Assembly (NCBI RefSeq): GCF_013408425.1
Contig: NZ_JACBYV010000001.1
Span: 248,001 to 312,000 of the forward strand
Direction: 5' to 3'
Length of the DNA: 64,000 nucleotides
Source of the DNA: Pseudomonas flavescens
GTDB taxonomy: Bacteria > Pseudomonadota > Gammaproteobacteria > Pseudomonadales > Pseudomonadaceae
Shown here piece after piece: positions 31,935-42,160 of the stretch. The notes below the pieces were generated by a model. That model did no database searches. It was not told the origin of the DNA and saw only the letters and a program-made list of their open reading frames with translations. A program made the translations under genes and the position numbers. Every line of letters starts with the position of its first letter. Within the stretch, counting starts at the first letter, position 1.

Positions 31935-32699
31935 ATGACCGTGCTGCGTTCCATGCTGTTTCTGCTGAGTGCAAGTCTGCTCACCGGCTGTGTCTCCACC
32001 GGTGACGTCGACCCGATGAAGACCACCGAAGGCCGCAAGAAGGCTTACGATTCTTTCGTCCAGCTTGGCATCGGCTATCTGCAGCAGGGTGAAACCGGGC
32101 CGGCCAAGGTGCCGTTGAAGAACGCCCTGGATATCGATTCGTCCGCTCCCGATGCTCACGCCGTACTGGCCCTGGTGTTCCAGCGTGAGATGGAACCGAA
32201 GCTGGCGGATGAACATTTCCGCAAATCACTGTCGAACAACCCCAAGGACGCACGGCTGCTGAACAATTACGCCGGCTTCCTGTTCGAACAGAAACGCTAC
32301 GACGAAGCGCTGCAGCGCTACAGTCTCGCCGCCGAGGACAGCCTCTACCCAGAGCGCGCCCGGGTGTTCGAGAACCTTGGCATGACCGCCATGATGCTCA
32401 AGCAGCGTGACGAGGCCAAAGCCTATTTCGAGCGTTCGCTACGCCTCAACAGCCGCCAGCCGCGTGCGCTGCTGGAAATGGCGAACCTCTCGTTCGAAGA
32501 CAAGCAGTACGTCCCGGCGCGCAGCTATTACGAAGGCTACAGCGCCATTGCCGAGCAGAACGCCCGCAGCCTGTTGTTGGGTACGCGCCTGGCCACGATC
32601 TTCGAGGATCGTGACCGCGCCGCCAGCCTCGGCCTGCAGTTGAAACGTCTTTATCCCGGTACGCCGGAATATCAGCAATATCTGTCGGAGCAAAGATGA
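31935..32699 (+). CDS. pilF: Type IV pilus pilotin lipoprotein PilF
   Basis: An outer-membrane lipoprotein needed to localise and assemble the PilQ secretin. From ATG 31935 it is 254 residues with a lipoprotein signal peptide ending in the lipobox LTGC. The mature part is built of TPR repeats (about 35-235), for example AYDSFVQLGIGYLQQGE and DARLLNNYAGFLFEQKRYDEA. The frame is open back to 31887 inside rlmN, but the later start gives a proper signal. The stop overlaps rodZ (ATGA). Confidence 0.94.
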   Translation: MTVLRSMLFLLSASLLTGCVSTGDVDPMKTTEGRKKAYDSFVQLGIGYLQQGETGPAKVPLKNALDIDSSAPDAHAVLALVFQREMEPKLADEHFRKSLSNNPKDARLLNNYAGFLFEQKRYDEALQRYSLAAEDSLYPERARVFENLGMTAMMLKQRDEAKAYFERSLRLNSRQPRALLEMANLSFEDKQYVPARSYYEGYSAIAEQNARSLLLGTRLATIFEDRDRAASLGLQLKRLYPGTPEYQQYLSEQR

Positions 32700-33733
32700 A
32701 AGCGGCCCAACCTGAAGTTGCAGCAGCTCATCGCGTCAATCCTGGTGAAGCCCTGCGTGCGGAACGCGAGAAAAGAGGCTGGTCGGTCGCCGAAGTAGCG
32801 ACCCAGCTCAACCTCACGCCAATGCGCCTGACCCAGCTGGAGGCCGGCGAGTTCGACAAGTTGCCGGGCAACACCTTCGCCCGTGGCTACATCCGCGCCT
32901 ACGCGAAACTGCTGGGCATGGAGCAAGCGCCTCTGGTCGCCGATTTCGACCAATACACGGGCAGTAACGCCACGGGCAGCAGTGTGCATGCCCTGGGGCG
33001 TATCGAAGAGCCGACGCGCTACTCGCAGAGCATCCTGCGCCTGGTCAGCTTCCTGCTGCTGCTCGGTGTGGGCGGTGCCTGCTTCTACTGGTGGCAGGAT
33101 CAGGGCTGGCAGCTCGATGACCTGAAGAACGTTGGCCTGGGCCATGTCGAAGTCGACGGTGCCGATGGCAATACGCAGATCCACCCGCTCGACGAGCCGG
33201 AAGATCAAGCCGTTGCCGAAGCGCAGAATCAAGGTGCCACCGAGCTGCCGCTGCCGAGCGTTCCTGCCGAGCAGCCAGGCGATACCGCCGACTCCACGCC
33301 GGAAGCCACTGCCAGCGAGTTGCTGGAACAGAATCCTCCGGCCGGCCAGAGCGTCCCAGCCGATGCCGCGCAGGCACCTGCCCAGGCCGGTACGCCTGCT
33401 GCCCCGGCCGCGCCAGCGGCACCGACAGCCCCCGCTGCCAGCGCACCTGCGCCGGCCGCCGCACAGCCCCAGGCGCCAGTCGCCGCGGGTGAAGGCCTGG
33501 TGAGTCTGAAGTTCACCGCCGACTGCTGGATTCAGGTGACCGACGCCAACGGCAAGGTCGTCGCCAGCGGCCTGAAGCGTGCCGGCGACAGCCTCGATGC
33601 CCGTGGCCAGGCGCCGCTCGAACTGCGTCTGGGCTTCGCTCGTGGTGCCCAGGTGACCTACAACGGCGCTGCCGTCGACGTAACGCCGCACATCTCCGGT
33701 GAAACCGCACGCTTGAAGTTGGGTGGACAGTAA
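32696..33733 (+). CDS. rodZ: Cytoskeleton protein RodZ
   Basis: A bitopic membrane protein that anchors MreB filaments and keeps rod shape. The product is 345 residues. A cytoplasmic helix-turn-helix domain (about 15-90, [19 protein letters not shown]) is followed by one membrane segment (about 110-130), a long Ala/Pro/Glu linker (about 185-265) and a periplasmic DUF4115 beta domain (about 265-345). The linker is low-complexity, as in other pseudomonads. It is coupled to pilF and followed by ispG after one base. Confidence 0.94.
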   Translation: MKAAQPEVAAAHRVNPGEALRAEREKRGWSVAEVATQLNLTPMRLTQLEAGEFDKLPGNTFARGYIRAYAKLLGMEQAPLVADFDQYTGSNATGSSVHALGRIEEPTRYSQSILRLVSFLLLLGVGGACFYWWQDQGWQLDDLKNVGLGHVEVDGADGNTQIHPLDEPEDQAVAEAQNQGATELPLPSVPAEQPGDTADSTPEATASELLEQNPPAGQSVPADAAQAPAQAGTPAAPAAPAAPTAPAASAPAPAAAQPQAPVAAGEGLVSLKFTADCWIQVTDANGKVVASGLKRAGDSLDARGQAPLELRLGFARGAQVTYNGAAVDVTPHISGETARLKLGGQ

Positions 33734-33734
33734 T

Positions 33735-34847
33735 ATGCACGGTGAATCGCCGATCAAACGCCGGTTGTCCCGCAAGATCTGGGTCGGTTCTGTACCGGTA
33801 GGGGGCGACGCGCCCATCGCCGTACAGAGCATGACCAACACCGACACCAACGATGTCGCCGCGACCGTCGAGCAGATCCGTCGCCTCGAAGCGGCCGGTG
33901 CCGACATCGTGCGCGTATCGGTGCCGGACATGGACGCTGCCGAAGCCTTTGGCCGCATCAAGCAGCAGGTCAACCTGCCGCTGGTGGCGGACATTCACTT
34001 CGATTACCTGATCGCCCTGCGTGTGGCCGAGCTGGGCGTCGACTGTCTGCGCATCAACCCCGGCAACATCGGTCGTGAAGACCGGGTCAAGGCGGTGGTC
34101 GAGGCAGCCCGCGACAAGGGCATCCCGATCCGCATCGGCGTGAACGCCGGTTCGCTGGAAAAGGACCTGCAGAAGAAATACGGCGAGCCGACCCCTGAAG
34201 CACTGGTCGAATCCGCACTGCGTCACGTGGAGCACCTCGACCGCCTGAACTTCCCTGACTTCAAGGTCAGCGTGAAGGCCTCCGACGTGTTCATGGCCGT
34301 CGAAGCCTATCGTCTGCTCGCCAAGCAGATCGAACAGCCGCTGCACCTGGGCATCACCGAAGCCGGTGGCCTGCGCTCCGGTACCGTGAAGTCCTCCGTT
34401 GGCCTGGGCATGCTGCTGGCCGATGGCATCGGCGACACCATCCGCATTTCCCTGGCCGCCGACCCGGTGGAAGAGATCAAGGTCGGCTTCGATATTCTCA
34501 AGTCGTTGCGCCTGCGCTCGCGGGGCATCAACTTCATCGCCTGCCCAAGCTGCTCGCGCCAGAACTTCGATGTGGTCAAGACCATGAACGAGCTGGAAAC
34601 CCGCGTCGAGGACCTGCTGGTGCCTCTGGACGTCGCGGTGATCGGCTGCGTGGTCAACGGCCCGGGCGAAGCCAAGGAGGCCCACATCGGCCTTACCGGC
34701 GGCAGCCCGAACAACCTGGTCTACATCGACGGCAAGCCCGTCTCGAAACTGACCAACACCAACCTGGTGGATGAGCTGGAACGGCTGATCCGCACAAAGG
34801 CGGCCGAGAAGGTCGCAGCCGACGCGGCCGTGATCGTGCGCGGCTGA
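33735..34847 (+). CDS. ispG: 4-hydroxy-3-methylbut-2-enyl diphosphate synthase (flavodoxin)
   Basis: The penultimate enzyme of the MEP isoprenoid pathway, carrying a [4Fe-4S] cluster. From ATG 33735 ([12 protein letters not shown]) it is 370 residues. The N-terminal TIM barrel includes [12 protein letters not shown]. The cluster cysteines are in [10 protein letters not shown] (two) and CVVNGPGEA (one), near 270-315. A GTG four codons upstream (33723) lies inside rodZ and is not preferred. Confidence 0.97.
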   Translation: MHGESPIKRRLSRKIWVGSVPVGGDAPIAVQSMTNTDTNDVAATVEQIRRLEAAGADIVRVSVPDMDAAEAFGRIKQQVNLPLVADIHFDYLIALRVAELGVDCLRINPGNIGREDRVKAVVEAARDKGIPIRIGVNAGSLEKDLQKKYGEPTPEALVESALRHVEHLDRLNFPDFKVSVKASDVFMAVEAYRLLAKQIEQPLHLGITEAGGLRSGTVKSSVGLGMLLADGIGDTIRISLAADPVEEIKVGFDILKSLRLRSRGINFIACPSCSRQNFDVVKTMNELETRVEDLLVPLDVAVIGCVVNGPGEAKEAHIGLTGGSPNNLVYIDGKPVSKLTNTNLVDELERLIRTKAAEKVAADAAVIVRG

Positions 34848-34867
34848 CCCGTGCCTAAGGAAAACAA

Positions 34868-36157
34868 TTGAGCAAGTTCCTGCAAGCCATCCGTGGCATG
34901 AACGATATCCTGCCGCAGCAGACCCCAGCCTGGCGTTACCTGGAAACCACCCTGGCAGAGCTGCTGGACAGCTACGGCTATCAGGAAATGCGTCTGCCGA
35001 TCCTCGAGTTCACCGAACTGTTCGCCCGCGGCATCGGCGAGGGCACCGACGTGGTCGACAAGGAGATGTACACCTTTCTCGACCGCAACAACGAATCCCT
35101 GACCCTGCGCCCCGAAGGCACCGCTGGTTGCGTGCGCGCCGTGCTCGAGCATGGCATGACCGGTGGCGGCCAGGTGCAGAAGCTCTGGTACGCGGGCCCC
35201 ATGTTTCGCTACGAGAAGCCGCAGAAGGGCCGTTATCGCCAGTTCCACCAGATCGGCGTTGAAGTCTTCAACCTGCCTGGGCCGGACATCGATGCCGAGC
35301 TGATCACCCTGACCTGGCGCCTGTGGAAACAACTGGGCCTCGGCGATGCAGTGACCCTGCAGCTCAACAGCCTGGGTTCCAGCGAAGCCCGCGCGGTGTA
35401 TCGCGATGCGCTGGTGGCCTATCTGCAGGAGCGTTTCGACCAGCTCGACGAAGACAGCCAGCGCCGTCTGACCACCAACCCGCTGCGGATTCTCGACAGC
35501 AAGGTGGCCACTACCCAGGCGCTGCTTGCCGACGCGCCGACCCTGCACGACTACCTGGACGAAGAGTCCCGTCTGCACTTCGCCGGCCTCAAGGCCCGTC
35601 TCGATGCCGTCGGCATCGCCTACGAGATCAACCCCAAGCTGGTGCGTGGTCTGGACTACTACGGCCGTACCGTGTTCGAGTGGGTCACCGACAAGCTCGG
35701 CTCCCAGGGCACCGTGTGCGCCGGTGGCCGTTACGATGGCCTGATCACCCAGTTCGGCGGCAAGCCGACCCCGGGTGTCGGCTTCGCCATGGGCGTCGAG
35801 CGTCTGGTGCTGCTGCTCGAGACCCTGCAGCGTGTGCCCGCCGAGCTGAGCCGTCCGGCAGACGCCTTCATCTGCGCCTTTGGCGAGCCTGCCGAGCTGG
35901 CAGCCCTGGCCCTGGCGGAGAATCTGCGCAACGAAGTTCCGGGGCTGCGTCTGCTGGTGAATGCCGGCGGTGGCAGCTTCAAGAGCCAGTTCAAGAAAGC
36001 CGACAAGAGCGGAGCCCTGTATGCTCTGATTCTGGGTGAGGACGAACTGGCCAAGCGCGTGGTAGGTTGCAAACCTTTGCGCGATGACAGCGAACAACAA
36101 AGCATTGCCTGGTCGGATCTTGCCGGCCATCTGGCGTCCTGCACCAAGCAGGTTTGA
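34868..36157 (+). CDS. hisS: Histidyl-tRNA synthetase
   Basis: A class II synthetase that charges tRNA-His. In 429 residues, motif 2 ([21 protein letters not shown]), the histidine A motif region ([15 protein letters not shown]) and motif 3 (GGRYDGL and [11 protein letters not shown]) are clear, with an anticodon-binding C-terminal domain. The start is TTG 34868 (Met-Ser-Lys-Phe-Leu-Gln), just after AAGGAAAACAA; no ATG fits the family N-terminus better. Confidence 0.97.
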   Translation: MSKFLQAIRGMNDILPQQTPAWRYLETTLAELLDSYGYQEMRLPILEFTELFARGIGEGTDVVDKEMYTFLDRNNESLTLRPEGTAGCVRAVLEHGMTGGGQVQKLWYAGPMFRYEKPQKGRYRQFHQIGVEVFNLPGPDIDAELITLTWRLWKQLGLGDAVTLQLNSLGSSEARAVYRDALVAYLQERFDQLDEDSQRRLTTNPLRILDSKVATTQALLADAPTLHDYLDEESRLHFAGLKARLDAVGIAYEINPKLVRGLDYYGRTVFEWVTDKLGSQGTVCAGGRYDGLITQFGGKPTPGVGFAMGVERLVLLLETLQRVPAELSRPADAFICAFGEPAELAALALAENLRNEVPGLRLLVNAGGGSFKSQFKKADKSGALYALILGEDELAKRVVGCKPLRDDSEQQSIAWSDLAGHLASCTKQV

Positions 36158-36185
36158 GCGATTTAGCGATTAAGGAGTATCTGGG

Positions 36186-36830
36186 GTGGCGTTGAATAGC
36201 GATGATGATGAACTGGCCGGCCTGAAGGACTGGTGGCAGCGTAACGGCAAGCCTCTGCTGGCTGGCGGCGCTCTGGCGCTGATCGCGGTATTCGGCTGGC
36301 AGGGCTGGCAGAAGTACCAGAGCAATCAGGCTCAGGGCGCTTCGGTGATCTACCAGCAACTGCTCGAGTCGGCCATGACCCCGAGCGGTCAGCCCGATGC
36401 AGCCAAAGTGGCAGCGCTGTCGGGCCAGCTCAAGAGCGATTTCGGCGGCACCCAGTACGCCCAGTACGGCAGCCTGTTCGTGGCCAAGGTCGCGGTCGAG
36501 TCCGGCAAGCTGGACGACGCTGCAGCCGAGCTGCGCAGCGTGGTCGACAAGCCGGCCAATGAGACCCTCGGTGAGCTCGCTCGCCAGCGTCTGGCCCGTG
36601 TACTGGCTGCCCAGGACAAGGCCGAAGAAGGCCTGAAGCTGCTCGAAGGCGACGCCGACAAGGCTTACCTGGCCAGCCGCGAAGAGCTCAAGGGCGACCT
36701 GCTGGTGAAGCTGGGCCGTACCGACGATGCCCACGCCGCCTATGTGAAAGCCAAGGGCGCGCTGTCTGAAGAAGCGGCCGTTGGTGGTCTGCAGATGAAG
36801 ATCGACGACCTGGCCAAAGGGGATGCATGA
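36186..36830 (+). CDS. yfgM: YfgM-family tetratricopeptide protein (SecYEG-associated)
   Basis: An inner-membrane protein with a short cytoplasmic N-terminus, one membrane segment (about 24-43) and a periplasmic TPR-like domain of about 165 residues. It associates with the Sec translocon and PpiD in E. coli. The start is GTG 36186, preceded by AAGGAGT. At 214 residues it has the family length. It lies between hisS and bamB, the conserved order. Confidence 0.9.
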   Translation: MALNSDDDELAGLKDWWQRNGKPLLAGGALALIAVFGWQGWQKYQSNQAQGASVIYQQLLESAMTPSGQPDAAKVAALSGQLKSDFGGTQYAQYGSLFVAKVAVESGKLDDAAAELRSVVDKPANETLGELARQRLARVLAAQDKAEEGLKLLEGDADKAYLASREELKGDLLVKLGRTDDAHAAYVKAKGALSEEAAVGGLQMKIDDLAKGDA

Positions 36831-36831
36831 C

Positions 36832-37974
36832 GTGATGCGTTGGAAGAATGCCGCACTGCTGGCCCTGGCCGTTCTGGTCGTCGGTTGCAGCAGCAACAGC
36901 AAGAAAGAACTGCCACCTGCCGAACTGCCTGACTTCAAGGAAGAAGTGACGCTGCAGAAAGAGTGGAGCCGTTCGATCGGTAACGGTCAGGGCGACATCT
37001 ACAACATGCTCGAGCCCGTGGTCGACGGTGAGCAGATCTTCGCCGCTGACGTCGAAGGCCTGATCGTGTCCATGGAGCGCACCACCGGCAAGGTGTCCTG
37101 GAAGAAGGAGCTGGAAGTACCGGTCTCCGGCGCCGTGGCGGCTGGCTACGGCATGGTCGTGGTCGGCACCCTCAAGGGTGAAGTGATCGCTCTGGACTCG
37201 TCCACCGGCGAAGAGAAGTGGCGCGCCAAGGTGCCGAGCGAAGTGCTCTCCGCTCCGGCCATCAGCAGCGACACCGTGCTGGTGCAGACCCAGGACGACA
37301 CGCTGGTAGCTCTGGACGCCTACAGCGGCCAGCAGCGCTGGATCTTCGAAAACACCCCGGCGGTACTGACCCTGCGCGGCACCGGCAGCCCGGTACTGAC
37401 CAACCAGTTGGCCATCGCCGGTCTGTCCAGCGGCAAGGTCATCGCCCTGGACGCCCAGCGTGGCATCCCGGTGTGGGAACAGCGCGTCGCCATCCCGCAG
37501 GGCCGCTCCGAGCTGGACCGCATCGTCGACATCGACGGTGGTCTGCTGCTCTCCGGTGGCCAGTTGTACGTGGTGACCTACCAGGGCCGCGTCGCTTCCC
37601 TCGATCTGGAAAGCGGCCGTGTGCTGTGGCAGCGCGAAGCCTCCAGCTCCATGGGCGTGGCGCAAGGTTTCGGTAACGTTTACGTGACCCTGGCCAGCGG
37701 CACCGTGGAAAGCATCGACGAGCGCTCGGCTTCGGCCCTGTGGAGCAACGATGCCCTGGCTCGTCGCCAGCTGTCGGCGCCGCAGGTGTTCTCCAGCTAC
37801 GTCGCATTCGGCGATCTGGAAGGCTACCTGCACCTGATCAGCCAGGTCGACGGCCGTTTCGTCGGTCGTATCCGCATCGACAGTGATGGCCTGCGTGCCC
37901 GTCCGCTGGTCGTCGGTGACTGGCTGTACGCCTTCGGCAACGGCGGCAAACTGGTGGCCTTGACCATCAAGTGA
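36832..37974 (+). CDS. bamB: Outer membrane protein assembly factor BamB
   Basis: A lipoprotein of the beta-barrel assembly machine in the outer membrane. The signal peptide ends in the lipobox VVGC (about residues 18-21). The rest is an eight-bladed PQQ-type beta propeller with repeated blades such as TGKVSWKKEL, TGEEKWRAKVP and SGQQRWIFE. GTG 36832 (used here) lies nine bases after AAGGGG; ATG 36835 is the near-equal alternative. It gives about 380 residues. Confidence 0.95.
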   Translation: MMRWKNAALLALAVLVVGCSSNSKKELPPAELPDFKEEVTLQKEWSRSIGNGQGDIYNMLEPVVDGEQIFAADVEGLIVSMERTTGKVSWKKELEVPVSGAVAAGYGMVVVGTLKGEVIALDSSTGEEKWRAKVPSEVLSAPAISSDTVLVQTQDDTLVALDAYSGQQRWIFENTPAVLTLRGTGSPVLTNQLAIAGLSSGKVIALDAQRGIPVWEQRVAIPQGRSELDRIVDIDGGLLLSGGQLYVVTYQGRVASLDLESGRVLWQREASSSMGVAQGFGNVYVTLASGTVESIDERSASALWSNDALARRQLSAPQVFSSYVAFGDLEGYLHLISQVDGRFVGRIRIDSDGLRARPLVVGDWLYAFGNGGKLVALTIK

Positions 37975-38035
37975 GCCCCTGTTCCGCTCGCCCGGCCACG
38001 GCCGGGCGAGCGGGGCGGATAGTGCGAGATTTGTG

Positions 38036-38059
38036 GCCGCTGCCTGTGCAGCGGCTTTT
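38036..38059 (+). terminator. Rho-independent terminator between bamB and der
   Basis: GCCGCTGC, loop CTGT, GCAGCGGC, then TTTT. The stem is perfect at 8 bp and lies 61 bp past the bamB stop, 33 bp before the der start. Partial read-through to der remains possible. Confidence 0.75.
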
Positions 38060-38091
38060 GTATTTTCTGAAATAACGAAGTGGAGAGCCGA

Positions 38092-39564
38092 ATGGTTCCC
38101 GTAATTGCCCTGGTGGGTCGGCCGAACGTCGGCAAATCCACCTTGTTCAACCGCCTGACCCGCACCCGCGACGCGATCGTCGGTGACCTTTCGGGTCTGA
38201 CCCGCGACCGCCAGTACGGCGAGGCCAAATGGCAGGGGCGTACCTATATCGTGATCGACACCGGTGGTATCTCCGGTGACGAAGAAGGCATCGATGCGAA
38301 GATGGCCGAGCAGTCCCTGCAGGCCATCGAAGAAGCCGACGCCGTGCTGTTCCTGGTCGACGCCCGTGCCGGGCTGTCCGCCTCCGACCAGATGATTGGC
38401 GAGCACCTGCGCAAGCGCAACAAGCGCAGCTTCCTGGTGGTCAACAAGGTCGACAACCTCGACCCGGATCTGGCCCGCGCCGAATTCGCCCCGCTGGGCA
38501 TGGGCGAGGCTCTGGCCATCGCCGGTGCCCATGGCCGTGGCATCACCCAGATGCTCGAAGCGGCACTGGGCAGCTTTCCCAAGGATGCTGGCGAGCCTGA
38601 AGAAGGCGAAGAAGAGGAAGTGGTTGCCGAAGGCGAGGAAGCCAAGCGCATTCCCGGGCCGAGCGAGAAGGACGGCATCAAGCTGGCCATCATCGGTCGC
38701 CCCAACGTCGGCAAGTCGACCCTGGTCAACCGCATGCTCGGTGAAGACCGGGTCATCGTCTACGATCAGGCCGGCACCACCCGTGACAGCATCTACATCC
38801 CCTTCGAGCGGGACGACGAGAAGTACACCCTGATCGACACCGCCGGCGTGCGCCGCCGCGGCAAGATCTTCGAGGCGGTGGAAAAGTTCTCGGTGGTCAA
38901 GACGCTGCAGGCGATCCAGGATTCCAACGTCGTGGTGTTCGTCATGGATGCCCGCGAAGGCGTGGTCGATCACGACCTCAACCTGCTCGGTTTCGTGCTC
39001 GAGAGTGGTCGTGCCCTAGTCATCGCCCTCAACAAGTGGGACGGCATGGAGCCCAGCGAACGCGACTACGTGAAAACCGAGCTGCAACGCCGGTTGTTCT
39101 TCGTCGACTTCGCCGATATCCACTTCATCTCGGCGCTGCATGGCACCGGTGTTGGCCATCTGTACAAGTCGGTACAGGCCTCGTTCCAGTCGGCGATCAC
39201 CCGCTGGCCGACCAACCGCCTGACGCAGATCCTCGAAGACGCCGTGCGTGAGCACGCGCCGCCCATGGTCAACAACCGTCGCATCAAGCTGCGCTACGCC
39301 CACCTGGGTGGTGCCAACCCGCCGCTGATCGTGATTCACGGCAACCAGGTCGATGCGGTACCCAAGTCCTATATCCGCTATCTGGAAAATACCTATCGGC
39401 GGGTGCTCAAGCTGGTCGGCACGCCGATCCGCATCGAGTTCAAGGGCGGCGAGAACCCGTATGAGGGCAACAAGAACACCCTCACCGATCGCCAGGTGAA
39501 CAAGAAGCGTCGTTTGATGAGCCACCACAAGAAGGCCGACAAGAAGCGCAAGGACAAGCGCTGA
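38092..39564 (+). CDS. der: Ribosome-assembly GTPase Der (EngA)
   Basis: An essential GTPase with two tandem G domains and a C-terminal KH-like domain that helps mature the 50S subunit. From ATG 38092 it is 490 residues. Each G domain shows a P-loop GRPNVGKS (near 8-15 and 200-207), a DTAG/DTGG switch and NK-D specificity motifs (VNKVD, LNKWD). A highly basic tail ([20 protein letters not shown]) binds rRNA. GGAGAG lies just upstream of the start. Confidence 0.97.
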   Translation: MVPVIALVGRPNVGKSTLFNRLTRTRDAIVGDLSGLTRDRQYGEAKWQGRTYIVIDTGGISGDEEGIDAKMAEQSLQAIEEADAVLFLVDARAGLSASDQMIGEHLRKRNKRSFLVVNKVDNLDPDLARAEFAPLGMGEALAIAGAHGRGITQMLEAALGSFPKDAGEPEEGEEEEVVAEGEEAKRIPGPSEKDGIKLAIIGRPNVGKSTLVNRMLGEDRVIVYDQAGTTRDSIYIPFERDDEKYTLIDTAGVRRRGKIFEAVEKFSVVKTLQAIQDSNVVVFVMDAREGVVDHDLNLLGFVLESGRALVIALNKWDGMEPSERDYVKTELQRRLFFVDFADIHFISALHGTGVGHLYKSVQASFQSAITRWPTNRLTQILEDAVREHAPPMVNNRRIKLRYAHLGGANPPLIVIHGNQVDAVPKSYIRYLENTYRRVLKLVGTPIRIEFKGGENPYEGNKNTLTDRQVNKKRRLMSHHKKADKKRKDKR

Positions 39565-39624
39565 TCGGTGTTCTGGCTGAAAGCGGGTAGCGACCCGCAG
39601 TAACTCAGCCGGTCGCTCCACAGG

Positions 39625-39659
39625 AAAAGGGATAGCTACAAGCGTAGCTATCCCTTTTT
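39625..39659. terminator. Rho-independent terminator between der and the LysR gene
   Basis: AAAAGGGATAGCTAC, loop AAGC, GTAGCTATCCCTTTTT: a 15-bp perfect stem with A and T runs on both sides, so it can serve both convergent genes. Confidence 0.92.
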
Positions 39660-39695
39660 CGTTTCAGGCGCAGGCGATCAGGTTGGCCTGTGAAG

Positions 39696-40595
39696 TCACT
39701 CGACACGCCGACTGCCACGCAGGCGCCACAGCAGCGCGTGGCGGGCATGCGCGACGCGTGGCTGACGCAGCGCGCTGGGCGTCCACAACAGGTGGTACTC
39801 GCGGCTCGCATGGCCGACCGGCGCAGGTATCTCCCGCAGCTCTCCGCGCTCGATAGCGGCCTTGCACAGGTAGGCCGGCAATGTGCTCCATCCAAACCCG
39901 TCGATCAACAGCGTGCGTAGAGTACGCAGATCCTGGCCGACCATTGCAGGGATGGCCGACTCCATTTCTATCTTGTTGATGGCCAGCCACGAATCGATCA
40001 GGGGTAATTCCAGGCTGTAGGCCAGTACGGGCTCGGCTTGCAGCGCACGGTGAAAATCCTTCGCTGTCGTCAAACGCTGCACCACGGCGGGGGCTGCCAC
40101 GGCGATAACGTCATCGGTGTACAGCAATTCATTGCGCAGGCGGCTGTCGTTCGGTGCCGACGCCGCCACGCCCAGGTCGCAGTTGCCCTCCAGCAGCATG
40201 CGGCAGATCAGCTCGTGATCGCCGTGCTGCATGCGGATACGGATGCCTTCTTCCAGCAGCGGTTTGAGCTGTCGGGAAACCACCTCGGCGAGGAAGTCGG
40301 CATGGCCAATGATCTGCAGCGCGCCAGCCAGTTCTATCGAGCGGGCGCGTGCCGAGGCCAGTGCGGCCTCCGCGGAGTCCAGCTTGTCGCCGATGTCGGC
40401 CGCCAGTTCCCGTGCTGCAGACGTCGGCTCCACGCCACGCGCCTGGCGCTCGAACAGGCTCCTGCCAATGGCCGTTTCGAGGCCCGAGATATGCTGTGAA
40501 ACCGCTGGCTGTGTGAGGTTCAGCGTGCGCGCCGCGCCACTGATCGAGCGCTGGCGGTAAACCTCGATGAAGGTCCTCAGGCGAAGCAGAGACAT
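39696..40595 (-). CDS. LysR-family transcriptional regulator
   Basis: A 299-residue DNA-binding regulator. The winged helix-turn-helix fills about 1-62 (FIEVYRQRSISGAARTLNLTQPAVSQHI) and the effector-binding domain about 90-295. It is transcribed divergently from the aldehyde dehydrogenase gene 112 bp away, the standard LysR layout, so it probably controls the dehydrogenase-DJ-1-GST genes. The inducer is unknown. Confidence 0.9.
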   Translation of the reverse strand: MSLLRLRTFIEVYRQRSISGAARTLNLTQPAVSQHISGLETAIGRSLFERQARGVEPTSAARELAADIGDKLDSAEAALASARARSIELAGALQIIGHADFLAEVVSRQLKPLLEEGIRIRMQHGDHELICRMLLEGNCDLGVAASAPNDSRLRNELLYTDDVIAVAAPAVVQRLTTAKDFHRALQAEPVLAYSLELPLIDSWLAINKIEMESAIPAMVGQDLRTLRTLLIDGFGWSTLPAYLCKAAIERGELREIPAPVGHASREYHLLWTPSALRQPRVAHARHALLWRLRGSRRVE

Positions 40596-40707
40596 GGCTC
40601 ATCCATAAAAATATTTATGTGTCGGGTAAAATACCCTGTCTACTCCTGCCTGGGCCAGCTCCCTAACATGGCGTCATTGTTTACCGACGACATCGAGGAG
40701 AAGGGCG

Positions 40708-42126
40708 ATGAACGACCAGCTCAATACACAAGACCTGCAGGCCATTCTGCGCAGCATGAAGCGCGCGCACCTGAACGCAGGGCCTGCCGATGCGCAGCTC
40801 CGTCAGGATCGACTGCAACGCAGCGCCAAGCTGATTCGCGACAACCATCAGGCGATCAGCGATGCGATGAGTGCGGATTTCGGCAACCGCAGCATCTACC
40901 AGTCGATGGTTGCCGATCTGGTCACCACCATCAAAATGCTCGAGCATTCGGCCGTACACGTAGAGCAGTGGATGCAGCCCGAGCAGGTAGAGAGCCCCGG
41001 TCCCGGCATGCAGGCCTGGATCGAGCAGCAGCCGCTGGGCGTGGTGGGCATCATCAGCCCCTGGAACTTCCCGATCAACCTGGCCTTCGGCCCGCTGGCC
41101 GGCGTGTTCGCGGCGGGTAATACCGCGATGCTCAAACCGTCCGAATTGACGCCCCGCACCTCCGAACTGCTCGCCGAACTGGTGGCCCGTTATTTCGATC
41201 CGAACGAGCTGACCGTGGTGCTGGGCGATGCTGGCGTCGGCCAGGCATTCAGCGCGCTGCCCTTCGATCACCTGATCTTCACCGGCAGCACCGCGGTGGG
41301 CAAACACGTGATGCGTGCGGCGGCGGAAAACCTCGTGCCGGTCACGCTGGAGCTGGGTGGCAAGTCACCCGTGGTGGTCGCCGAGGATTTCGACATTCGC
41401 ACTGCCGTGCAGCGCACGCTGACCATCAAGTCGTTCAATGCCGGGCAAATCTGCCTCTCGCCCGACTACATGATGATCGCGCAGAGCGCACTGGAGCCCC
41501 TGGTGCAGGCCGGCAAGGCCTTCGTGGCCGAGAGCTTCCCCAGCCTGATCGGCAACCCCGAATACACCTCGATCATCAACCCGCGTCATTTCGAACGCCT
41601 GGCTGGCCTGCTCGAAGATGCCGAGCGCAAGGGCGCCAGGGTGATCAGCCTGGCTCCAGAGGGTGAGCCTTCGCTGGATGTCAGGTCGCGCAAGATCGCG
41701 CCGCACCTGGTCCTCGATGTCACCGATGAAATGGCCATCATGCAGGAAGAAATTTTCGGCCCGCTGCTGCCCGTCAAAACTTATGCGCATGTCGATGAGT
41801 CCATTGCCTACATCAACGCCAATCCGCGTCCGCTGGCGGCTTACTATTTTGGTGATGATCCGTTGCAGCAGCAGCGCTTCAGCGCGCAAACCACATCGGG
41901 AGGCCTGGTGATCAACGATGTCATGACCCACGTCTCGGTGGACAGCTTGCCATTCGGTGGCGTAGGCGCCTCGGGCATGGGCGCTTACCACGGTGTACAC
42001 GGCTTCCGCCGCTTCACCCACGCCAAGCCCGTGGTGGTGCAGAGCCAGGACGGCGCCTCCAACCTGCGACTGCGTGCGCCGTATGCGGCCAAGGCCCAGG
42101 CACTCGACGCTTTTTTGAACGACTAA
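40708..42126 (+). CDS. NAD(P)-dependent aldehyde dehydrogenase (coniferyl aldehyde dehydrogenase-like)
   Basis: A 472-residue ALDH superfamily enzyme that oxidises aldehydes to acids. The general base Glu215 (LELGGKSP) and the nucleophile Cys249 (AGQICLSPDY) are in place, as is the cofactor motif FTGSTAVGK (about 191-199). The relatively short length, the C-S-P-D-Y context after the cysteine, and the C-terminal membrane-like tail place it near the coniferyl/hexadecenal aldehyde dehydrogenase subfamily. The true substrate is not known. It is first in a run of three detoxification-type genes. Confidence 0.88.
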   Translation: MNDQLNTQDLQAILRSMKRAHLNAGPADAQLRQDRLQRSAKLIRDNHQAISDAMSADFGNRSIYQSMVADLVTTIKMLEHSAVHVEQWMQPEQVESPGPGMQAWIEQQPLGVVGIISPWNFPINLAFGPLAGVFAAGNTAMLKPSELTPRTSELLAELVARYFDPNELTVVLGDAGVGQAFSALPFDHLIFTGSTAVGKHVMRAAAENLVPVTLELGGKSPVVVAEDFDIRTAVQRTLTIKSFNAGQICLSPDYMMIAQSALEPLVQAGKAFVAESFPSLIGNPEYTSIINPRHFERLAGLLEDAERKGARVISLAPEGEPSLDVRSRKIAPHLVLDVTDEMAIMQEEIFGPLLPVKTYAHVDESIAYINANPRPLAAYYFGDDPLQQQRFSAQTTSGGLVINDVMTHVSVDSLPFGGVGASGMGAYHGVHGFRRFTHAKPVVVQSQDGASNLRLRAPYAAKAQALDAFLND

Positions 42127-42160
42127 CTCAACCTCCCACCGCTATCAGAAGGTATTCGAA

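Noticed and set aside
37985..38012. Perfect GC hairpin CGCTCGCCCGGCC/GGCCGGGCGAGCG after bamB
   Set aside because: It lacks any T-run, and a proper terminator (38036-38059) follows it. It may stabilise the mRNA end but was not called a terminator.
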